NCBI GenBank assembly: GCA_029204225.1 | Contig: CM055110.1 | Coordinates: 39,623,515-39,687,514 of the forward strand | Source: Diphasiastrum complanatum | Lineage: Eukaryota > Streptophyta > Lycopodiopsida > Lycopodiales > Lycopodiaceae | Direction: 5' to 3' | Length of the DNA: 64,000 nucleotides | Shown here: in pieces, positions 48,001-59,391 of the stretch | Layout: every line of letters starts with the position of its first letter | How positions within the stretch are numbered: the first letter of the stretch is position 1 | Translations under genes and position numbers: made by a program | Notes under the pieces: generated by a model | Databases searched by the model: none | The model's input: the letters and a program-made list of their open reading frames with translations, nothing else | What the model was told of the DNA's origin: nothing

Positions 48001-48324
48001 CTTAGTGGGATATATCCATGCTTCTTCTTGGGATAGAAGTGCATCATCACAGTAACTTCTTTTATTTATCACCCTTGACCAGAAGAATACACTCTTTGTA
48101 ACTTATCAACTAGTTTGAGATTTATCATGTTGAGTTTAGTTTGCAATTTTGGCCAATATGCATATTGAACTTAGAGATAAACTTTAGAATGTTAATAAGG
48201 CCCAATAATAGTTGATTTAAAGTACAACAAGATGTTCAATTTCCAGCCCTTTTTTTGAGAAAAAATTGAGAGGGACACCGAATTTGATTTTCGCGTTGTG
48301 GTTTAAGTAGGAAAACAATACTAT
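47900..48324 (+). repeat. microsatellite-linked rearrangement joining two DUF506 flanks
   Basis: At 47900 the inverted element end switches to CTATGTTCGTGCTCTCTC, as found at ~44006 before DUF506, including the CTCG units. A (CT)n tract runs to 47998. DNA matching 46680-47000 (3' flank of DUF506) then restarts. DUF506 itself is skipped. Confidence 0.7.
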
Positions 48325-48778
48325 TGTTGAAGCAGTACTTGAGTAGGTAGCAGACATTGTTGAATATCTTATGCTTGGCCAACCCAATGATTCCTTGACA
48401 AAAGTACAAAAGAGACAATTAACTCATAAGGCAAAACCTTATCAATTGATTACTGGACAATTGTATCGCCGAGGAATGGATGATTTTTTACAAAGATGTG
48501 TTTTGCCACATGAAGTACCTGAACTTATCATGTTTTCTCATGATGGCATGGGCGGAGGACATGTTTCAACAAATATCATTGTTCGAAAACTTTTACAATC
48601 AGGATGTTGGTGGCCTACACTTTGCAAAGATACAGAAGATTATATTCAGTCATGCGACCATTCGAGAAATGGGGCCTCGACTATGTTGGTCCTATTCAAC
48701 CTGCGACAAGAGGATCTCATGCCAGATATATCGTTGTTGCAACTGATTATATGACCAAATGGGTTGATGTAAATGGAC
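48325..48778 (+). pseudogene. Ty3/gypsy integrase N-terminal part (third unit)
   Basis: Reads LGQPNDSLTKVQKRQLTHKA, QLYRRGMDD, HEVPELIMFSHDGMGGGH and GCWWPTL, then a ~70-bp deletion removes the CxxC half of the zinc finger and shifts the frame. It continues FEKWGLDYVGPIQPATRG and YIVVATDYMTKWVDV. It ends at the CTATC junction with the inserted element; the rest of integrase resumes at 53122. Confidence 0.85.
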
Positions 48779-49160
48779 CTATCTTTGGCTAGAAGACACT
48801 TTTTTTGGCCATTCTTGGGCCAAAATGACCCTTGAAACTGGCTGCTCAGAGCCAGCGGATAGAGCGACGTCACAGAGCAGGGAGAAAGGTGTTTTGGGGT
48901 GTTTTCATTACCATTCTATCAAGAGGAGTGCGAGTGATCTAGTGATGGGCTACATTCGCCATTTGGATACCGTAGGGACAAATTTGGGGCAATTTCTGGC
49001 TGGTGAAACCTACTACAGGGCGCATCATCGCTTCCTAACCATTATTGCTTACTTATGATAGGGTAACAGGGTGTTTGGAAGCGGTAAATGAAGTATGGGA
49101 ACGAATGGTAGTGAAATTCTATGGAGAAATCTAGGTTTGGCGATGGAAGTGTAGTTGGCG

Positions 49161-49732
49161 GCGTGACTACTCATCATTGGCAACAATTTTGAGAGGGCAA
49201 GCAATCACAGGTGAGAGGTAGGCACGGTATGCCAATTATAGGTGAAAAATTATGTGATTAGGTTCAACTCTTGGGGTTTGAACCAACCAATGTCAAGTGG
49301 CATTTTGGGAGAACGCTCTCATAGGCATGATCGATAGTGGCATTGCCGATTCAGGTGATAGCTGCATTGACACACGCATCTGCGACTAAGAAATATCTCT
49401 TTCGGAGAAAAATATGGGCTAGCTTGGAGGTACACACATTTTGTCAGCGTGACTACTCATCATTGGCAACAATTTTGAGAGGGCAAACAAGCACAGGTGA
49501 GAGGTAGACACGGTATGCCGATTATGGGTGAAAAATTCATGTAATCAGGTTCAACTCTTGGGGTTTGAACCAACCAATGTCAAGTGGCATTTTGGGAGAA
49601 CGCTCTCATAGGCATGATCGACAGTGTCATTGTCAAGTCAGGTGATAGCTGCATTGACACACGCATCTGCAACTAAGAAATATATCTTTCGGAGGGAAAT
49701 ATGGGCTATCTTGGAGGTACACACATTTTGGC
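49161..49732 (+). repeat. 286-bp tandem duplication inside the element
   Basis: 49161-49446 and 49447-49732 start GCGTGACTACTCATCATTGG and agree with scattered differences. Single in copies 1 and 3, so it arose in this copy. Confidence 0.85.
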
Positions 49733-52638
49733 GGTCACAGGTGATGGAAGTGCGAGGTGGCGCCAGTTGGAAGCCATTGGGCCAGATAGCGGACTTGCAT
49801 TGGATGAGCTATGTGTGGGCCACACATAGGTTGAAGAATGGATCAGTAATCACACATTGGAGACTCTTGGTGAGTGGTGAGTGTGATGATTTTGTGTTTT
49901 TGCAGTCGGTAAGTCAATTTTGATCAAGTCAAAGTAGTTGTGGAGCAGTGTATCAGGTTTGTCATCGGGAGATAAACTTCAACTGCCTATTATGGGTAAG
50001 TCAAGTCAATTTGTCATATCATGAGTGCATCAGGGATGTAGATTCCAGTGATAATAGAGTGTAGATCATTTGGTTTGGGCCATGGAAGATCTCATAGGTT
50101 CACTTGGAGGGATATTGGCATGCACAGTTATGTGAGGGACTTGATGGTGGCTTTGGATTTCACATCTCAGTGTATTCTCAGGGAGTGGTTTGGAACCATT
50201 CACAGGAACAGCTTGGAGCTAGCTTGGGAGAATACAGGTGGACACTACAGTGTAGATGCTCAGATCTTTGTGATCAGGGATGACATTGGGATACTTGGTA
50301 GAGATAGCACTACAAGATGAGATGGGCTGATCATCGGGGAGCAGCTATTTCATATTGGACTTGAGTCTTTGGCATGGACATGACTTACAGGTGGAATTAA
50401 TGATGGAATCATAAGACTGCAAACACAAATGGACAAAGCGTGAAGCTTTGAGAGCCAGCTCTAGGTTGGAGAGCTGATGGAGATTTCACAGGGTGTGATC
50501 GGAAGACAAACACCATGGTGGGTGTTTTGTTAGCGATCTACTAGAGGGGACACTGATGGCGAGGACTTCATGATGTGCTCATTTGGGAGTACAGGTTGGC
50601 ATTACAACAGTGGGCCAGTCATTGGCATTGGCATCGATGGAGAGGCATCTACCATCACGGGCATGGATAAGCTACTTATAGCTTTCATGCATTTGGATGT
50701 ATTTGAAGGAGTCTAGGGTTGGCATAGGTGTTGGAATTTCCATCGTGCAGATTCTCAGTTGGTGAGATCAGGGATAAGCCTAGAGGAAATCACTCAGAGC
50801 CATATACCTCAGTACTATCAGGGAGACAGTGGTCTTAGGATCTCATGAGCGACGACTCAGGGACATGCTTGCATTGGCATGGTGTCGGGTGGCACATAGC
50901 CAAGGAGAGCAAGTAGATGATAGGAGATAGGTGGAGAAGATGATGCTTTGGAATTTGGCTTGTCTAGCATGATGGTGACCAGGATCGAAGACATCAGGTG
51001 GGCATAGTATGTGGATGACGAGTCCTTTGGGGTGGCAATCAGGGAGATGCTACAGTTGCTCAGGTATGATATGTCATTTGATGTATGGACGATGTTCTTC
51101 AACTGGTGCATCATGTGGTGACCTAGGGACGAGTCAAGCCTACTTGGAGGTAGGTGGCTTTGAGTATACCTAGTGGTGATACATATCCTGAGAGCATGAA
51201 GTGGATTACGGGGTGATGTGGATCCAGCATGCCCATGGTTGTGAGCCGATAGGGATGGAGATGATTGTTCAGGGAGTGACAATTGATACTTTGGTGAGTG
51301 ATCAGGTGAGTTGCATGGTTATAAGCACAGTGATCTCCAGGTTGGCATCACATATTGTTTCTATCCATCATTATTTGGTAAGCATGATGCAGCTGTTGTC
51401 TAGTTGCACTATAGGTGGACAGATTCTTGGGCAACTATCAGTAGGTAACGGATATTTGGTGATCAGATAGTATAGGGTACAAAGTTTTGGAGCTATCCTA
51501 CCTGATATGCTATGGATCGTGGGTGAGTTATTCATCACAATAGTGGATCTAGTTTGCATTTGATTTAGCTTGGATGCTATGATGGATACAATGTTAGTGA
51601 GATAGACTCCTTGGTGGGAGGCCTATATACTAGTCAAATCAAAGTTGGCAATGTCAAGCACGGGAAGTTGAGCCTGCATGAGGTGTAGGAGAGGCAAATC
51701 ATCATCAGTATCTCTGGGAGATAGGTGAGCTACTCAGATATAGCCTATGGTGAGGTTTGTGTACATTCATTCATTGAGTCTCTCGTAGACTCTTGTGCTT
51801 GGAGCATGGGGAATGGATGGAGATCGACTTCCAAGGCTTATTGGGTAGGATGTCAGGGCAAAGCGGTTTGGAGCATAGCTTTGTTTGGGAGATACATCAG
51901 GGATGAGGCTTGGAGCGCTCATTGGTTCGAGATGGTTGATCTTGGAAGATGTATGAGGACATCTGTGTGATATGCTTGGACGTGAGGACATCTTGGTTAC
52001 AGGTGCAGGCCATGGTTGGAGACCTGATTTGGAGAATAGTGGTGTAGCAGTTATCATTCGTGTTAGTTTGCATAAGTGTGTGTGGGCTTGCATGTTACCT
52101 TGTAACAAGAGGTCTAAATCTGAGTCGGAGTCGTATGTGGTTGTGCATTTGCTACAGTGAAACAAAGTAGTCATTTTATGCTCATTGACTTGTCGTTATG
52201 TCTACTAGCTGTTTATCCGATGAGGGTATAGTCTTATGGTGGCAGTAAGATTTCCTCAGGTTGAGCCTCAGTCGCTCATTTATGTCAGTTTTACAAGTTT
52301 GTGCTTGTAAGTGCCTAATAGGATGACAGCCTAGCTAGATGGAAGAAGTAAGTCTCATGGTGGTAGTGGGATTTCCTCAGTTTGAGCCATGTCGCTCATG
52401 TGGTCCACTTGTGTTCAAGTCGGATTGGGGACGAGTCAGTTGGTTGAGACTATTGTAGACTCTCTAAATGAGCATTGTGTTTGCATGATACTTTGTGCGC
52501 CAAACCTGGTGGTTTGATGGTGTGCCTGAGTGTGAGTCAATTACAGGGTAGCATGGATATGCATAACATCGTTTTGACACTCTAGACGTTGCTGCAATAT
52601 ATTTCTTTACTCATACTACATTTGAGCTTAAGGGAGAG

Positions 52639-53121
52639 TGTTAAGAATCAGATTTGATCTGATATGTTTTTATTGTAAGATCAAAATGTAGTATTGTAAT
52701 TAATTATACATATCTTCAGTTAATTAGGATTTACAGTTTTTTGGTTGTTCAGGACGTGACCCAATATTGTCACATTAGTCGGGCGTTGATCCTGTAGCCG
52801 ACTACTTGGGTTAGCCGAGTAGCCACACATAGGAAAAATTAGCTTGTACAGAGTTATATACAGTGTATGCTATACTTGGGTGCATGTCCCAAGTTTGTCG
52901 GTCGAATTTGGCCATATTGGGCCTGACCTTAGTTTGACAAGTGGTAGGACAATTTTAGGACACCTACCTTTTCATGCAGTTTATAAATACTCTATATGTA
53001 CAATGTTTCTTTGTAATCTAATAGCTTTTGTCGTGCCATCTTTTAGAGCTTGTGAGGAGTGTCTATGGTGATTGATTGATGTGATCTGCATACTGCACTA
53101 GATCCTAACAAAATTTTAACA
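52639..53121 (+). mobile_element. LTR of the 4.3-kb element, 483 bp
   Basis: TGTTAAGAATC at the start, TTTTAACA at the end, a TATA motif (TTTATAAATAC, ~52979) and a purine tract before it. A truncated inverted copy is 21541-21726; a further partial copy of its start lies inverted in block 2 (~47610-47790). Confidence 0.75.
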
Positions 53122-53800
53122 CTATCGAGATCGTTAGTGATCACAGAACACATTTTGTGAATGAAACGATAAAGTGTCTAATGGAAGACTTTTTTGTTAT
53201 TCATCAGTTTAGTACTCCGTATTATCCGAGGGGTAATGGCCAACCTGAATCTTCCAACAAGATTCTCTGCAACATTATGACAAAAACGGTAGAAGCAAGT
53301 CATTTTGATTGAGAACATAAGCTTTATCTGGCTTTGTGGACATTTAGAACCGCTTACAAAGGTAGTGCGAATCAAACACCATTTCAGCTTGTTTATGGAC
53401 AAGATGTAGTTATGCCAATTGTATTTTTGATACCATCTCTATGCATAGCAGCAACTGAACGATTGGATGATGCTAGATGCCTCATGAGACTTTACAAAAA
53501 CTTTGGTAGACCATATTGATGGCAGTTCATGCATTAGCAGCAGAGAAAGCCCGTCGCAAGGCATGGCACAGTCGCCCATTACACAAAAAAGATATGAAGG
53601 AAGGAAATCTAGCACTAATGTATAAGATGAAATTGATTAAAGGCAAATAGAAGTTCACAGGTGAAGGACCGTATAGAGTGAAAGAAATATTGAGCTATGG
53701 AGCGGTCATTTAGAACATTTGGACGGAAAAAGATTTGACACTCCGGTGAATGACAGTCGACTATGCAAGTTTTGGCAGCCATATCAGCCAGTTCAACCAA
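53122..53800 (+). pseudogene. Ty3/gypsy integrase C-terminal part
   Basis: Continues the integrase after the insertion: IEIVSDHRTHFVNETIK (second catalytic Asp), YYPRGNGQPESSNK (catalytic Glu), then a TGA at ~53310, LWTFRTAYKGSANQTPFQLV and, in shifted frames, ALMYKMKLIKGK and KFTGEGPYRVKEIL of the C-terminal domain. Several stops and shifts make it inactive. Followed by an A-rich tail (53870-53930). Confidence 0.85.
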
Positions 53801-53879
53801 AGTAATCCAATACCTTGTCATTTTTATTTTGATTGTTCTACAATTTTCTTGTGTTTTATTACTTGAGTGATTTTTTTTT

Positions 53880-54250
53880 TTTTAAAGAAAAAGATAAAAA
53901 AAAGAAAAAAAAAATGAAAAATGATGAGGAAAAGTCAAAAAAGTCATTAGAATGGAAAAAGAGAAAGGAAAGAATTTTTAAAACATAATTTTTGACGGAA
54001 AATGACTTAGAAAATCACTTTTTGGGTCATATTTTGCACATATGGTCTTAGAAACCTTCATTGAGATTTCAGATCATACATCCACCTCAGATTTCTCTAT
54101 ACTGAGTTGGGCGAAGGTTCCTTTCCAAAGATGATACCTATTTTTGAGTTAGACGAATGTTCATAAACTTACCATTTTGGAAACCTTCGTCGAGCATCCT
54201 ACAATCATAATTAACTTTCGTCGACCTGACAGATGGATTCAGAATGCCAA
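53880..54250 (+). repeat. gypsy 3' tail, also inverted at 21195-21540
   Basis: A-rich start, then the words shared with 21195-21540 and 47255-47600. No gene. No LTR recognised here. Confidence 0.6.
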
Positions 54251-54289
54251 AATATATAGGCTAGAAAATATTACTACCAGTTGGGATGA

Positions 54290-54817
54290 TTGCCTACCTT
54301 CTTTGGCATTCAATCCAAATGTTGTCATCCGATAAAGTCCACAACCAGCTACCAATCACCAGATTATATTATCGTGTTGCAATGCTGGGTGGTTTCTGAT
54401 AATCAAAATTTTTGGCCTGGACCACTTCTAATTGGATTGCCAGAGCAAATAAGTATTTTTTTTTTTCACTATCTTAGGCATTTTCTAAAGAATGAGACCT
54501 GTATTGCTCATTCGAAGTTGAGCCCAGCTGGGGAGACTCTGATAATGGCAGTTAAAGCTTTATCATTTTATCTACGAGGACATAAATTTGTTAAGACAAA
54601 TAAGATCATTTTCGTTAAAAGATCTTATGTTTTGAACATTCTAGGTTTTACTGATGGGAATGTTCTTTTAAGGAGCTCTCATTATTCATTGTACTCTACT
54701 TATATTGAACTTAGTGAAAATAAGGATAATGCACATCTATTAGATGCATACTCTAGCAGAGAATTTTTTCATGACAATACTGCCATAGAAGCTGACACAC
54801 AAGCTGATGATGAATAG
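54290..54817 (+). CDS. ORF A, copy 3
   Basis: 175-codon open frame with the same core as 28436-28960. One extra Phe arises from three extra T in a homopolymer, keeping the frame. The unit starts near 54259 and is cut at 55005 by a perfect fold-back, so the convergent TE-B gene is absent here. Function unknown. Confidence 0.4.
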   Translation: MPTFFGIQSKCCHPIKSTTSYQSPDYIIVLQCWVVSDNQNFWPGPLLIGLPEQISIFFFHYLRHFLKNETCIAHSKLSPAGETLIMAVKALSFYLRGHKFVKTNKIIFVKRSYVLNILGFTDGNVLLRSSHYSLYSTYIELSENKDNAHLLDAYSSREFFHDNTAIEADTQADDE

Positions 54818-54987
54818 TGGACACTTTGTATTTTGTTATAATACAATCAATACATTTACATTGAGTATTTCTCCTCTCTCTTGTTCCATGAATTTGCATG
54901 CAATTTTGAACATGTCACACATTTACATTGAGTATTTCTCCTCTCTTGTTCAATAAATTTGCAAGCAATTTTGAACATGTCATGATT

Positions 54988-55025
54988 TGATGACAATGAT
55001 GATTGAACAATCATCATTGTCATCA
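54988..55025 (+). repeat. perfect 18-bp fold-back at a rearrangement junction
   Basis: TGATGACAATGATGATTG, AA, then the exact complement. The left arm belongs to the ORF A unit (same words at 7039 and 29133); the right arm is not present there, so the fold-back was created at the break that joins this unit to block 3. Confidence 0.85.
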
Positions 55026-56559
55026 TCATTAGTAAATATTTTAAAATTAATTACTGTAGAAAAAAATTGAAACAATTTCATTTCTATCATATACCTGGGC
55101 TGAAACCGAGATGTAATACCAACTACTTCGATCTTCCTTTCCCATGTAGAGCTTGCCTTCAAGTTCTCCAATCTTCGTAAGCCTTGCTCGGATACCACTA
55201 TAAGGGAAGCTCCCTAAGATCTTGCTTACAAGACAAAACACAATGGAAAACACACTATGGAGCAACCACCCAACCAAGTAGAAGCAACCAATCAACTATA
55301 GAAGCTTCATCCCCAAGCCAAGGAATAGGAAGCATGAAGGTAGAGTGAAACCCTGGCAATGAACCAATGACCACAATGAGGAGTAGGGTGAGTATAGAGC
55401 CAAAAGCAACCTGGGCACATAGCCATGCATAGCCTTAAGCTCCCTATACATAGATTCACCTAAAATAGAGTCCTAAGCATGGACCAACTATTCATAGAAT
55501 TTCTATTGATACTCTACACATGCATACATTGTCTCATATCTTGTCTAAACTCCATTTAGTGTGTTCTGGGCCTCACAAGGATATTAGTTAGTTTTGGGTC
55601 ACATCTGTATGACGTGGCATAACTAACAGCTTGATTTACCGGAGTATCGTGTATCCAAGACTAGGAGTATACTGAATCCTACTTACTGGCCATGGACGTG
55701 ATAACTTTACTATGTTCTCTTTTTTTTTCTCTGTGTGTGTTTAGGTTTAGGGTTTAGGGTGTGTGCGTGTGCGTGTGCGTGTAAGTATGATGCCATTCGT
55801 TTATGTTTCATGCTTACTAGTTCATGCTACCCTAATTCGTAGTATCTTGATTTATGTTTCATGCTTACCAGTTCATGCTACTTTAATTTGTAGGATCTTA
55901 ATTTATTCATGTGTGTGTGTGTGTGTGTGTGTGCGTGCGTGGTTCCTGTATCATAGTCCAAGCTTTTGTAGGTATTGAGTCAAAGCTACGAGGGTGACAC
56001 CAACATATAAATCAATTTTCCATCTATAATAAACCACAAACCATAACCCTAAAATATTAATGATGAAACGAATCCATTGAGGATGCAAAGGGGACTAAAA
56101 GGCTCCGCGATTGAGTTGTTTGTGTCGATTGGGTACTTCGCCTAGAAATGACGACAACAAAGAGGCATGTGGTGTGCAAGCCATTGACGTTCTTGAACCT
56201 CATGGTTCACCACATCGAAGAGAGAAAAGTGTGTATGCTACTTCAAACTCAATACCTCTAAAAGATTGCATGAGGTTCATTTGGATTCAAACTAGTGTCC
56301 ACATGTAACCACTTTGAAGTGTTGAGTTCGAAGAAGCAGCATCCTTTTCTACCTTCAATGCTACGAACCATCGACTCAAGGACTGCCAAGGGCTTACACA
56401 TCATATTCCTCTTTAGTGTCTTCATAGAAAAGAGCCCACTCATTATGTACGAATCACTTGTGGGGCCAATGAGCCTCTTATTGATGTCTACTCCTCAATG
56501 TGGTTTGATTTGGATCATCATTTTGGCATCCATTTCACAATACTCTATATTTTTAGCCC

Positions 56560-56561
<2 letters not shown>

Positions 56562-56635
<74 letters not shown>
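56562..56635 (+). repeat. (GA)37 microsatellite
   Basis: 74 bp perfect GA, followed by TAGAGAGAGATAGAGATGG. Shortest of the three copies. Confidence 0.98.
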
Positions 56636-56651
<16 letters not shown>

Positions 56652-56738
56652 TGGATATGGTGATGTTTTTTATTTACTATTTTTTAGACTCTTATTATTG
56701 CTTGTAGTATTTATCCCTCTTATTTCATTGCACCCATT

Positions 56739-57476
56739 ATGTCAGAGGGTGGATCCCCTAGACAAAGGTCAGGCCATAGTCACGGGTCATCTCACCTTTG
56801 CTCTATGAGCGAGAGAGATCTAATTAGCTACCTTGATACTTTGCCATCCTCGCTGCAGGATAGAGTCTTAGATCAATTGATTGTTCGATGTGAGGCTCGT
56901 AGCTCCAGCAAATTGGTTGAGCACACCTCATCAACCGAGGAGATTCAGACAACTCCTCGTGTAGACCGATCACTAGTTTTCCCTCCCTGTGAGGCTCACT
57001 CCGACGAGGCTCGCACCCCCACCCATTACGCTACTGCCAGTGCTTCCTCCTAACACTCTCAGGAGAGGAGGAGGAGCCGCCTTGATGTGTCCTATTGTGG
57101 AGGATGTGGCGATGACCCTGATCTCCCTGATGTGGTCATGAGTCCTGCACGTCCGCTTAGCACATCTCGTCGTGGGGAGTCCCTACTTTGAGAGACACTT
57201 ACCTAGGAGATAGCACGTATGACATATGATACTACGACTCCTACATTTGTCACACCTCAGATTTTTGGCATGCCCACATTCATCCCTCACATTTTCTCTC
57301 CCTCTGGATCCACTGCCACTGAGTTCTATCCTCCCGGCTATAGTTCGTGGGGTCAAGTTTCACCATGGGATTTTCATCCCACTCACTTCCAGTTCCCCCC
57401 CCCCCCCCCTAGCTATTCTCCCATCTCGACCCGCCATTGGCTATTCTCGCCTCGGTTCCCCCTCTTTGCCTATTGA
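56739..57476 (+). pseudogene. unknown ORF of a copia-type element, best copy
   Basis: ATG at 56739, 104 open codons, then TAA at 57051-57053, TGA 57189-57191 and TAG 57204-57206, all in one frame, and open again 57219-57476. Landmarks: DLISYLDTLPSSLQDRVLD, SSTEEIQTTPRVDRS, RRRSRLDVSYCGGCGDDPD, SPARPLSTSRRGE, TPTFVTPQIFGMPTF and SSWGQVSPWDFHP, ending in poly-Pro. The stops look like C-to-T changes of CAA, CGA and CAG. It lies between (GA)n and a copia RNase H tail. Not a standard gag or pol domain that I recognise. Confidence 0.5.
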
Positions 57477-57597
57477 GCATGTGACAAGTAGTAAATGTAT
57501 TGCTGATATCCTTACTAAATCACTTCAAAGAGCTGCATTTGTGAAGTTAAGATTAGCCCTAGGGTTGATAGGCAGGTCTATGTTATCTTCAAACTAG
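57470..57597 (+). pseudogene. copia RNase H C-terminal tail (block 3)
   Basis: IEHVTSSKCIADILTKSLQR, AAFVKLRLALGLIG, stop TAG 57595-57597, in a frame shifted by one from the upstream ORF at the poly-C tract. Followed by the LTR. Confidence 0.75.
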
Positions 57598-57610
57598 TTG
57601 TGATGAGGAG

Positions 57611-58282
57611 TGTTAAATTTACACAAGCTAGTTTGCACAATTACTACTTGTAAATGACAATGCCATGTTGTGGGATGTCACACATGCCAAAAGCATATGA
57701 TACCTTATGCTAAGTCAGATCATTAATCTAGCTTTGGAATGGTACCTTTGGGATATGTCCAAAGAGTGCATAGATAGGGTAGAGAAAAAGTAGGAGCTAA
57801 AAAATAGTATTTTTTTCATTGTTTTTGGATCTCGAGGCATTGACCCTAAATAGGGTGGATCAAGTGGATATTTAGGTTAGATGTTAGGGTTAGGTTATGA
57901 TGAATACATAGAAGCCCTAATATGCTCACTGTCCAAACTCTACATGTATAAATATGTGATGGGATTTCCATCCAATTATGAACAAAATCAAGATTTTCCT
58001 TCATGACTAGTTTGAGTCTATGATTTGATTGGCTATTGGCATAGGAGTTTTTGTGATGATTGAATGAGTTTGGAGTTGCAGGTACAATACACAGGCAGCA
58101 GTAGGCCATACTTTCACACGTGTGAAGAGTTTTGGAGCTAATTCATGGAGTTCAAGCCAAGATAAGCTAGGAATAAATGCATTGATTAGTAATCTAGATT
58201 CTAGATCTTGTTTGGATCTTAAGTAGGTGCTTTCTCCATCATTTCTAGAATCAAATGAGATTATTTTGCTACATTTTTAACA
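57611..58282 (+). mobile_element. copia 3' LTR (block 3), 672 bp
   Basis: Third copy, TGTTAAATTT...ATTTTTAACA, with TTTCACACGTGTGAA near 58111. Confidence 0.85.
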
Positions 58283-59391
58283 CACTCTCATCACATTTCT
58301 CATATAACTGAATCATCTTCATTGGATGGAAGTATCACAGTCTCAATCCCATGTATCGCAGTCATATGAGTCCAATTGCGACGTCAATGGCCTGGACGAG
58401 GACGACTCAACTGGATCTAATAATAATTAGGTATTTCAATAATCCAATTTGTAACACATCTCTCTACTTAGAACATTTATGTATGAATATATATTCGTTG
58501 AAGTTAAGTTTCCTCCATCATTTTTTAAGTGCTTGGAATGTAACTCAAATAAATTTTGTAAATTTTTTTATTAACAATTATGAACAAATGACTTTGCTTA
58601 CCAGCTTCATAACAAGTGGTGCAAAGGACTCATTGGCTCGAATGGAGTCCATTTTTAGACCAGAATGGAGCCAACTTATTTTGCCCTAATTTTTTTTTTT
58701 GATTTTGTAACCCTCGGAATAATCATCAGCATAGGGTTCCATTTTGACAGGGATATACCAAGGGATGACCCTTGGTATCCTTCGGTATCTACAAAAAAGA
58801 CAGAAATGAGATCAAGAAGTCTCGATTACCGAGGTAATTAACTAGGATCTCGTTCCAAGGCTTACTTCATGGTGTATACGGAGGTTTGTGATGTTTTTTT
58901 TTTTAGTTCTTCATAAGAGCCTCGGTAATAGGGTTAGAAATCCTCTGAAATGTTGTAGTGGTTTGAACTATATATATTTAAAGAGAAGAAAATAGTACAT
59001 CAGGACATCCACCTTTTGGCGATTTCACTGCATGGCAAAACAGACCTTGTTATGAGATACATGTCTTGACTCATTAACTATACATGCTTGAGACCTGGCA
59101 CTCATAGCCACTGCATAAACTAAATAAAATGAAAAATTACTAAAACCAAAAACTCATGGCCAATACAACACTTACATAGTCTAATACAAACAACTAGACC
59201 ACACCTCTACAATGCAATAACACCTCCAAACTTGCAAAAGAGTGGCCAAAAATGGGCTAGATTAAACAGAAAATCGAAAAATGAGCAACCATTGGATTTT
59301 GATGTGCTAGTACCCATTAGAATTCAAAGTCTGCACCCAAGTATAAACATCCCGTCAAATTTGAATCGTATCAAATTATTGACGTCCGCAT

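Larger units (their letters stand above)
48784..53121 (+). mobile_element. 4.3-kb non-coding element inside a gypsy integrase gene, copy 2
   Basis: Flanked by CTATC at 48779-48783 and 53122-53126; joining the flanks restores the integrase word GPIEIVSDH. The 3' part is an LTR (52639-53121) preceded by the purine tract AAGGGAGAG. The 5' end (TTTGGCTAGAAG) is not an LTR and no primer site is visible. The interior shows no protein-like frame. G clearly exceeds C on this strand. Most likely a copia-type non-autonomous element that lost its 5' LTR. Confidence 0.7.
55103..59385 (+). repeat. block 3: third copy of 9320-13790
   Basis: Starts near GAGATGTAATACC and ends ATTATTGACGT, where the young copia LTR follows six bases later. 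Includes the minus-strand copia 5' end (its primer site mutated to GCTCGGATACCA), telomere-like repeats, (GA)n, unknown ORF, RNase H tail, LTR and the 10-bp inverted ends (58825-58929). Confidence 0.9.
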
